Notes under the pieces: model-generated
The model's input: only the letters and a program-made list of their open reading frames with translations
Told to the model about the DNA's origin: nothing
Databases searched by the model: none
Assembly: GCF_022898935.1 (NCBI RefSeq)
Contig: NZ_JALIRP010000005.1
Coordinates: 1 to 64,000, forward strand
Direction of reading: 5' to 3'
Origin: Paenibacillus mangrovi
Lineage (GTDB): Bacteria > Bacillota > Bacilli > Paenibacillales > Paenibacillaceae
DNA length: 64,000 nt
Shown: one piece after another, positions 58,535-64,000 of the stretch
Layout: each line of letters opens with the position of its first letter
How positions within the stretch are numbered: the first letter of the stretch is position 1
Position numbers and translations under genes: made by a program

Positions 58535-60034
58535 CTATTTATTCTTGGCGAATTGCATGCGCCCAGCCCCCATCATGGATACGGACACGAGTGCGAAGAA
58601 GACCGGAATCAGTGCCCATAGGAAAGCGTGGTCCACGGAAACCGACAGCGCCGTACTTATTTTCTCCATAACCTGCGGTGGGATAAGCGCTCTGGCCTCC
58701 GGAGACAGCATATGCTGCGGATCAGCGTTTGCAGGTATGTTCTGCACAGCTCCGCCCAGCTTCTCCGTCAGTTGGCCTTTGAAATCATTGCGCTGGATGA
58801 TGCCGAAAATCGTAATCCCGATCGTCATCCCGAGCGAGCGCAGGAAGGATATTGTCGAGTTCGCCGATCCCCGCTGCCGCAGCTCCATACCTTGAATGGC
58901 CGACATACTCAGTACGGAGAAGGAAAATCCGATGCCAAATCCGGTAATCATCATATATAGGGACAATACAAGCCGGGAAGTTTCCGGTGTAATCGTAGCG
59001 AGCAGAAACATGCCGAGCAGGAAGACCGTCGCGGAAAAGATCATGATCCTGCGGAACGTCATTTTGGAGGACAGTATGCCGCCCACCTGTGAAGCCACGA
59101 CTGAGCTGAGCGTAAGCGGAAGGAGTATCAACCCGGAGTTAGTTGCACTTCCACCCATGACGCCTTGCACGAAAATCGGAATATACACCGCTGCCGTAAT
59201 AAATGCTGCCCCATAAAATAAAGCGGCTGCACTGCTCGCGGCGAACAGTCTTTTGCGGAACATCTCATACGATATGATCGGCTCTTCTGCCTTTCTCTCC
59301 ACCAGCAGGAAAATGATGAACAGCACAGCAAAAGCTGCAAACAACCCAAGAATAATCATGGAATCCCATGCATATTTATTGCCGCCAAGCTCCAGCGCGA
59401 ACATCAGGCTGACCACAGCACCCACCAGGGTTGCCGCGCCCCAGATATCGATTTTCTGGCGGGAATGCTCATGCGATTCTTTGTAAAAGAGAACCACAAG
59501 CAGAAACGCGATGAGTCCAAGCGGTACGTTAATGTAGAAAATCCAGCGCCAATGCCAATAGTCCGTAATGTAGGCGCCCATCAATGGGCCAAACAGGTTC
59601 GCGACGCCGAATACGGCTCCAAACATTCCTGACATCTTGCCCCGGAGCTCCGGCGGAAAAATGTCAAAAATGATGGTAAAGGTAATCGGAATCAGCGCAC
59701 CGCCCCCGATCCCCTGAATGGCACGGTAGATGCTGAGCTCAGTAATGCTGTGGGCCGTACCGCAGAGCATGGAACCGATCAGAAACAACACCACGCCGAA
59801 GATAAAAAACTTCTTTCTTCCGTACATATCGGACAGCTTCCCGAAGATCGGCATCCCTGCCATCTCGGCAACCATATAAGCGGAAGTAACCCATACGAAT
59901 TGATCGAGTCCGCCCAACTCCCCAATAATGGTACCCATCGCGGTCGCTACGATCGTGTTGTCAATGGCGGCGATGAGAATGCCAAGCAAAAGTCCCGCAA
60001 CAATAAAACCCAGCCTGTTCTTTTTAACAGCCAT
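58535..60034 (-). CDS. MFS drug/H+ antiporter (DHA2, EmrB/QacA type)
   Basis: 499 residues with about 14 membrane segments, the DHA2 number. Motifs: DNTIVATAMGTI (motif D1), GKLSDMYGRKKFF (motif A), YRAIQGIGGGALIPI (motif B) and GPLMGAYITDYWHWRWIFYINVPLGL (motif C and the 14-TM signature). Proton-driven export of drugs or small lipophilic molecules is the usual role. It follows the second bactofilin by 24 bases, so it may share the yhbD promoter. Confidence 0.93.
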   Translation of the reverse strand: MAVKKNRLGFIVAGLLLGILIAAIDNTIVATAMGTIIGELGGLDQFVWVTSAYMVAEMAGMPIFGKLSDMYGRKKFFIFGVVLFLIGSMLCGTAHSITELSIYRAIQGIGGGALIPITFTIIFDIFPPELRGKMSGMFGAVFGVANLFGPLMGAYITDYWHWRWIFYINVPLGLIAFLLVVLFYKESHEHSRQKIDIWGAATLVGAVVSLMFALELGGNKYAWDSMIILGLFAAFAVLFIIFLLVERKAEEPIISYEMFRKRLFAASSAAALFYGAAFITAAVYIPIFVQGVMGGSATNSGLILLPLTLSSVVASQVGGILSSKMTFRRIMIFSATVFLLGMFLLATITPETSRLVLSLYMMITGFGIGFSFSVLSMSAIQGMELRQRGSANSTISFLRSLGMTIGITIFGIIQRNDFKGQLTEKLGGAVQNIPANADPQHMLSPEARALIPPQVMEKISTALSVSVDHAFLWALIPVFFALVSVSMMGAGRMQFAKNK

Positions 60035-60058
60035 CGTTCTCCCCTATCCTCCTGATCC

Positions 60059-60751
60059 TTACAGCCTGATTTTCGCAGACTGCGAAACTGATGCTTCGCT
60101 GTCCTGCTTGAATTCATCTATATATTCAACAAGGCCGATCCGGCATCCGCTGCCAATGGTGACACTTCTGCCCCGGACGACAGACGCTTTGGTATTTTCC
60201 AGCACGATGGTATCCCCCTCGATGGTATCCGCCGTCAGTGAGCCTTCTGTGCCCGGAATGAATTTGCCGAGGAACGGCAGTCCGATCCCTTTTTTCACCA
60301 TAATGCGTCCTCCAACCAGCTCACGCAGATGGCTGTGCCCGTATAGCTTGATAAACGCCTCCTCGGCATTCAGCATGCCGTTCACTTCTACGGTACCCCT
60401 AACCAGCATTTCTTCCATCTGGCAGTCTGAGCCCACTTGAAGCTCACCGGTGATTTTTGCCTTTTCGACCGCCATCCGTCCGCCTACCGATAGTTCGCCG
60501 GTGATCCCTATACTGCTTGCCGACAGCTCATTCCTTACCTTCATCTCACCCTGTACCTTGACGCTTCCAGCATGAAGTAAACCGTTTACTTCGGAGTTAC
60601 CCATACATTTGAACATATCGCAATCTGTATCTCCGTTGATGATGGCCTCGCCCATAATCTTGATATGTTGAAAAGAGCCGCCGTTTGAACTCCCATTGCC
60701 GGTGATTTTCATGTCGCTGCGGCTGCCGCCCAAATTCCCGCTTGTCATCAT
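60059..60751 (-). CDS. bactofilin-type polymer-forming protein (YhbF-like)
   Basis: 230 residues of beta-helix-like repeats, with valine/glycine steps every six to seven residues (ITGELSVGGRMAVEKAKITGELQVGSDC). The N-terminus has NGGSFQHIKIMGEAIINGDTDCD, nearly the same scheme as the neighbour. Bactofilins polymerise without nucleotide into membrane-linked scaffolds. In Bacillus subtilis the yhbE/yhbF pair (BacE/BacF) is needed for flagellar assembly. It lies 33 bases after its paralogue. Confidence 0.88.
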   Translation of the reverse strand: MMTSGNLGGSRSDMKITGNGSSNGGSFQHIKIMGEAIINGDTDCDMFKCMGNSEVNGLLHAGSVKVQGEMKVRNELSASSIGITGELSVGGRMAVEKAKITGELQVGSDCQMEEMLVRGTVEVNGMLNAEEAFIKLYGHSHLRELVGGRIMVKKGIGLPFLGKFIPGTEGSLTADTIEGDTIVLENTKASVVRGRSVTIGSGCRIGLVEYIDEFKQDSEASVSQSAKIRL

Positions 60752-60784
60752 ATGCTTCCTTCCTCCTTTTTAGACATAGATCCT

Positions 60785-61504
60785 TTAGATTTGATAAGCT
60801 GCTCCAATTTGGGCATCTTCGTCCCGTGTCAGCTGATTTTTATATTCTACGCGTCCGATTTTGCAGCCCTTGCCGATAATGACATCATTGCCCCTCACGA
60901 TTTCTGCTTCCGTATGCTCCAAATAGATCTCATCGCCTTCAATGGTATGAGCCTGCAGCTTCGCCGAAAGTACAGGTACGAACTGCTCGATGACACTGAT
61001 CTTCTTGAGGCGTCTGACCGTGATGCTCTCCCCGCCGATTTCCTGCGCTTTGCAGGGCATATTCATTTTGACGTCGATCAGACCGGCGTTTAGCAGGCCA
61101 TCGATACTGAATCCGCCATGAACGGACAACAATTCGCACTGCACGTCATCTCTTGTTTTCAAGATGCCAAAAACCTCTACCTTTTCTCCGTCAAGCCGTC
61201 CGCCTATAGACAAACGTCCGTTCACCGTCAGCAGTTCTTGGCAAACCGCATGCTCTTTGATCGTTGCCATTCCGTCAAGAATCATCCGGTTTGCTTTGAG
61301 TGCACCTTCCACTGTCGCCGTTCCGTTCACTGAGACGGTCTCGCTTTGCAGCGCCCCTTCAATCGTCAAGGTTCCGTTGTTGTCGAGCGAGATGCAGTCC
61401 GTATCCCCGTTAATTTTAGCCATACCATCTGTTCTGACATGCGAATAGCTCCCGCCTTGCGACCGGCCGATGCCGGAAATAGACAAATCAGATCTCATCT
61501 CCAC
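60785..61504 (-). CDS. bactofilin-type polymer-forming protein (YhbE-like)
   Basis: 239 residues, paralogue of the next gene with the same GGSYSHVRTDGMAKINGDTDC opening and repeated VNG/IEG beta-helix turns (LTIEGALQSETVSVNGTATVEG). The C-terminal 60 residues end in YLEHTEAEIVRGNDVIIGKGCKIGRVEY, also mirrored in the paralogue. Probably co-assembles with it. Three bases separate it from the YhbD-like gene, so translation may be coupled. Confidence 0.88.
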   Translation of the reverse strand: MEMRSDLSISGIGRSQGGSYSHVRTDGMAKINGDTDCISLDNNGTLTIEGALQSETVSVNGTATVEGALKANRMILDGMATIKEHAVCQELLTVNGRLSIGGRLDGEKVEVFGILKTRDDVQCELLSVHGGFSIDGLLNAGLIDVKMNMPCKAQEIGGESITVRRLKKISVIEQFVPVLSAKLQAHTIEGDEIYLEHTEAEIVRGNDVIIGKGCKIGRVEYKNQLTRDEDAQIGAAYQI

Positions 61505-61507
61505 TTT

Positions 61508-62146
61508 CTATACCTCCGTATCATTTAATTTCAATTTCAATTCTTCGATGGATGCAGCCAGGGACAAACGAAAAATCCATTTTACATCCTTGTCAAAATA
61601 AATCTGTTCAGCCGATTCCGCCAAGAATAGCAGAGGGACTCCCATTTTACGGATCAGTACCAGTTCGTACGGTTTCGCCGCCAGCGCGCCGTAGTGCTCC
61701 CGCATAACTGCAATCAGCATTTTTCCTTCTTCGCGGGTGATCTCCCCGCTTTGCAGCAACTTTTGCAGAAGATACACCGTCAGAATGTCGTTAAAGGACA
61801 ACGTTTCCTGACTCCCTAACTCCTCTCCAAACAATTCTATGGTGAAAGATGTAACAATGTTACGTTTTATAAGCATTTCAGGGGAGAGAGATTCCACATG
61901 GGAACTTGGTGAAAATACATCCGCCAGCTCATCTAGAGACCATCCATCCTTCATGTTTATAATACGCTCGATCCGCTGCAATATTTTATCCTTAGGGAAG
62001 AAGGTTTCTTGCCCCGTAAAGGATGATCTACGGACAAACCATTCTTCAGGAATCAAATTTTTACGTTTCCAGCGGTACAGCTGTCCGTAGGAGATACCTG
62101 TCAGCTCCAGTAATTCCTTCTTCGAAATGAGATCTTCTTCGTTCAT
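61508..62146 (-). CDS. yhbD: YhbD-like protein with MerR-type helix-turn-helix
   Basis: 212 residues. The first 70 residues look like a MerR-type winged helix (ISKKELLELTGISYGQLYRWKRKNLIPEEWF, FPKDKILQRIERI); the rest has no recognised motif and matches the YhbD/DUF4004 pattern. In Bacillus subtilis yhbD precedes the bactofilin genes yhbE-yhbF in the same order. GAGGAGG lies before the ATG. It may regulate its own operon, as its promoter carries an inverted repeat that recurs inside this gene. Confidence 0.88.
   Translation of the reverse strand: MNEEDLISKKELLELTGISYGQLYRWKRKNLIPEEWFVRRSSFTGQETFFPKDKILQRIERIINMKDGWSLDELADVFSPSSHVESLSPEMLIKRNIVTSFTIELFGEELGSQETLSFNDILTVYLLQKLLQSGEITREEGKMLIAVMREHYGALAAKPYELVLIRKMGVPLLFLAESAEQIYFDKDVKWIFRLSLAASIEELKLKLNDTEV
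61851..61863. repeat. internal copy of the yhbD operator-like inverted repeat
   Basis: GTAAC-AAT-GTTAC, a perfect inverted repeat inside yhbD. On the minus strand it extends to AACGTAACATTGTTAC, differing by one base over 15 from the sequence in the yhbD promoter (AACGTAACAATGTTA). Confidence 0.5.
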
Positions 62147-62167
62147 GATACCGCCTCCTCAGAAATT

Positions 62168-62196
62168 AATGTAACATAACATTGTTACGTTGTAAA
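62168..62196 (-). promoter_or_regulatory. yhbD-bactofilin operon promoter with inverted repeat
   Basis: TTTACA, a 17-base spacer and TACATT on the minus strand (TGTAAA 62191-62196, AATGTA 62168-62173 on the plus strand). The spacer contains CGTAACAATGTTATG, and GTAAC-N8-GTTAC runs from the spacer into the -10. MerR-type regulators bind within the spacer, so the YhbD-like product is a candidate. Confidence 0.55.
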
Positions 62197-62263
62197 CTGA
62201 GCGAAAAGATATTTTTAAACTCGAGTTTGAAAATCAAAACCTTTTACGAGAGCAAATTAAAAC

Positions 62264-62293
62264 AAAAAAACCACCAGCAAAGGTGGTTTTTGT
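62264..62293 (-). terminator. terminator after the first LacI-family gene
   Basis: On the minus strand AAAAACCACC and GGTGGTTTTT form a 10-pair stem with a 6-base loop, followed by a T-rich run. Fourteen bases after the regulator stop. Confidence 0.85.
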
Positions 62294-62306
62294 CAAAACG
62301 ATTCAG

Positions 62307-63338
62307 CTACATATTAGCACCGCAGCTTTTGCGGATCACTAGCTCGGTTGGTATGGACACATGAAGCGCCGCTTCCCTGTGGCTCATGATCTGATCGACG
62401 ATCAGCTTTATCGCCGTTGCCCCCATTTCTTCGGGTAATACTCTTACCGTCGTCAAAGGAGGATTCACATACTGTGCCATTTCAATATCATCGATGCTCA
62501 CAATCGAAATCTCTTCAGGGACCCGAAGGCCTATTTCATCTAATGCCCGAAGTGCCCCAATCGCCATCGGATCGCTCGCAATAAAGAAGGCCGTAGGAAT
62601 ATCGCCCTGCTGGACTGCATGTTTCATTAGCCGATAACCCGCGTCCGTTCCCCAGCCCCCCGTATGCAGATCACTCTCACGGAACAATCCCCGCTCCGTC
62701 ATTAGAGAACGATACACTTGCTGCCTTTCATCGATATAATATTCCATCGAATCTTTCGAAAAGATGTAGCTCGTACCCCCGATATAACCGATTTTTTCGT
62801 GGCCGAGCAGAAAAAGATGCTCCATCGCCTGTTTCGCTGCCTTTTCCAAATCAAAAACGACAGCGTCACATTGATCGGAGCTAATATGATCTACAGACAC
62901 GATATGCAGGTTCTGGTCCTTGGAATGCGAAACAAACGAAGTGCTTACTTTACCAATAGCGATAATACCATTTAATTCTGACATATCCATATCCTGGGTA
63001 CCACCTTCAACCCAGCGGAATACTTTATGGATCTCGATTCCGCGCTTCAAGCATTCCCGTTCCACTCCAAGGCGAATCGACAAATAATACGGATCATAAT
63101 ATTCCAGCTGCTCTGAACACCAAATGACCATCCCTAGTTTAATATCTGGAAGGCCGTCTGTTTTGCGTTTGCGCTCTGTTTTCTTCTTATAATTCAGTTT
63201 CTTGGCAACTTCAATAACTTTATTCTTGGTTTCTTCAGGCACACTAAAAGAAAGGTCGTTATTGAGCACTCTGGAAACGGTCGCACTCGATACTTGCGCT
63301 AGCTCCGCAATATCTTTAATCGTTGCTATCTCAATCAC
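62307..63338 (-). CDS. LacI/GalR-family transcriptional regulator
   Basis: 343 residues, GTG start with a weak AAGAAAG site. N-terminal LacI helix-turn-helix (ATIKDIAELAQVSSATVSRVLNND) and hinge helix region near 50, then a periplasmic-binding-protein-like effector domain with GIIAIGKVS, YIGGTSYIFSKDS, ASDPMAIGALRAL and SIVSIDDIEMAQYVNPPLTTVRV. The effector domain resembles EbgR/galactoside-type repressors, so the ligand is probably a sugar. No sugar operon is in the window; its targets are likely to the left or right of it. Confidence 0.93.
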   Translation of the reverse strand: MIEIATIKDIAELAQVSSATVSRVLNNDLSFSVPEETKNKVIEVAKKLNYKKKTERKRKTDGLPDIKLGMVIWCSEQLEYYDPYYLSIRLGVERECLKRGIEIHKVFRWVEGGTQDMDMSELNGIIAIGKVSTSFVSHSKDQNLHIVSVDHISSDQCDAVVFDLEKAAKQAMEHLFLLGHEKIGYIGGTSYIFSKDSMEYYIDERQQVYRSLMTERGLFRESDLHTGGWGTDAGYRLMKHAVQQGDIPTAFFIASDPMAIGALRALDEIGLRVPEEISIVSIDDIEMAQYVNPPLTTVRVLPEEMGATAIKLIVDQIMSHREAALHVSIPTELVIRKSCGANM

Positions 63339-63484
63339 ACACTTTCTTCATTAAACTTGTTCAGACCGTTTCTCCCGGGGAAAGTAAGTTCCTGGGGCAA
63401 GAACTTCTACAATATTATCAATTATACCTTCTTGATTTCCAACTTGCGACCCAATTTCGAACCCGAAATACCGCCGGCTCTATA

Positions 63485-63527
63485 TAAAAAACCTGTTAAA
63501 CCTAGTATCTACTAGATCAACAGGCTT
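63485..63527 (-). terminator. terminator after the second LacI-family gene
   Basis: On the minus strand CCTGTT pairs with AACAGG and the inner CTAGT with ACTAG, followed by a six-T run. It separates the two tandem LacI genes, each of which thus has its own terminator. Confidence 0.65.
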
Positions 63528-63572
63528 TAAACTTCCAAGCAAGTGATAGGATCAAGCTATCCAGGCGAGGTC

Positions 63573-64000
63573 TCACGCCCCGCAGCTTTTTCGGACAATC
63601 AATTCCGTTCGAACATTAACATGTAATGTATAGTCTCTTCCGAGCAAACGGTCGACGATCAGCTTCACTGCTGTGGCACCCATCTCTTCTGTAAACACTT
63701 TGACCGTCGTAAGCGGAGGATTCACGTATTCGGAAATATCGATACCGTCAATGCTAGCAATCCCGATTTGCTCCGGTACCTTGATGCCCGATTCATCGAG
63801 TGCGCGGAGCGCTCCGATTGCTAGTGGATCACTGGCCATAAAAAACGCCTCAGGCAGGTTTCCCTTTTCTATGGCCTGCTTCATCAGCCTATAGCCCTCT
63901 TCCGGACCCCAGCTTCCGACATACATGTGCTCCTTCCGATACAATCCCCGTTCTTCTAGCATATTTTCATAGACCTTCTGCCGTTCATCTTCGTAATATT
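63573..64000 (-). CDS. LacI/GalR-family regulator, C-terminal part (cut by window edge)
   Basis: The frame stays open to the window edge, giving about 142 C-terminal residues of the effector domain (YYEDERQKVYENMLEERGLY onward). It is closely similar to the neighbouring regulator: MASDPLAIGALRALDESGIKVPE and SEYVNPPLTTVKVFTEEMGATAVKLIVDRLL match it almost residue by residue, and both end in RKSCGA. The DNA-binding part lies outside the window. A tandem duplication is the likely origin. Confidence 0.92.
   Translation of the reverse strand, partial: YYEDERQKVYENMLEERGLYRKEHMYVGSWGPEEGYRLMKQAIEKGNLPEAFFMASDPLAIGALRALDESGIKVPEQIGIASIDGIDISEYVNPPLTTVKVFTEEMGATAVKLIVDRLLGRDYTLHVNVRTELIVRKSCGA

Overview
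The window looks like chromosomal DNA of a Paenibacillus-type Firmicute. The 5' end of a 16S rRNA gene at the left edge has a Paenibacillus-like sequence. The core synteny pcrB-pcrA-ligA, uvrB-uvrA and ftsE-ftsX-M23 peptidase-ctpB-minJ is bacilli-like, and so are the AGGAGG-type ribosome binding sites and the GTG/TTG starts. Most genes lie on the minus strand. I saw no insertion sequence, prophage, tRNA or CRISPR array.

Layout. (1) 1-361: start of an rRNA operon with tandem promoters, reading out of the window to the left. (2) 468-6245: a cytochrome b/molybdopterin oxidoreductase fusion, then an envelope block with a class A PBP, a kinase-less sensor-like membrane protein and a VanS/VanR-like two-component system. 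Three phased TTAAGA hexamers suggest that the regulator controls the PBP pair. (3) 6422-11547: ligA-pcrA-pcrB. (4) 11702-32761: a surface glycan locus. It holds a priming glycosyl-phosphotransferase, an LtaS-like sulfatase-fold enzyme with two extra Ig-like repeats, a GT2 enzyme, the dTDP-rhamnose genes, a predicted glycoside hydrolase, manC, a 1096-residue methyltransferase-GT-GT fusion, an ABC exporter (wzt/wzm) and a divergent O-antigen-ligase-like protein with a C-terminal repeat domain. The set resembles the S-layer protein O-glycosylation (slg) loci of Geobacillus and Paenibacillus alvei. A decayed PI-PLC-like gene lies inside it. (5) 32842-39240: a double U32 peptidase, a stalk-domain protein, an HtrA-like protease and a small membrane protein.

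(6) 39493-46234: uvrB-uvrA behind a promoter with a LexA-like box, and divergent motA/motB-like genes. (7) 46382-49944: a DUF2834-type protein, and a two-component system in an operon with an unknown polytopic membrane protein. (8) 50132-57726: the ftsE-ftsX-M23-ctpB-minJ division and cell wall block, divergent from a VanW protein, with a predicted WalR box between them. (9) 57735-62146: a STAS/SpoIIAA-like protein, a YhbD-like regulator followed by two bactofilins, an MFS exporter and a 51-residue acidic protein. (10) 62307-64000: two tandem LacI-family regulators, the second cut by the window edge.

The main theme is the cell envelope: glycan assembly and export, peptidoglycan synthesis and hydrolysis, and the sensors and predicted operators that may coordinate them. 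Functional assignments come from reading motifs and gene order only; no database search was run.
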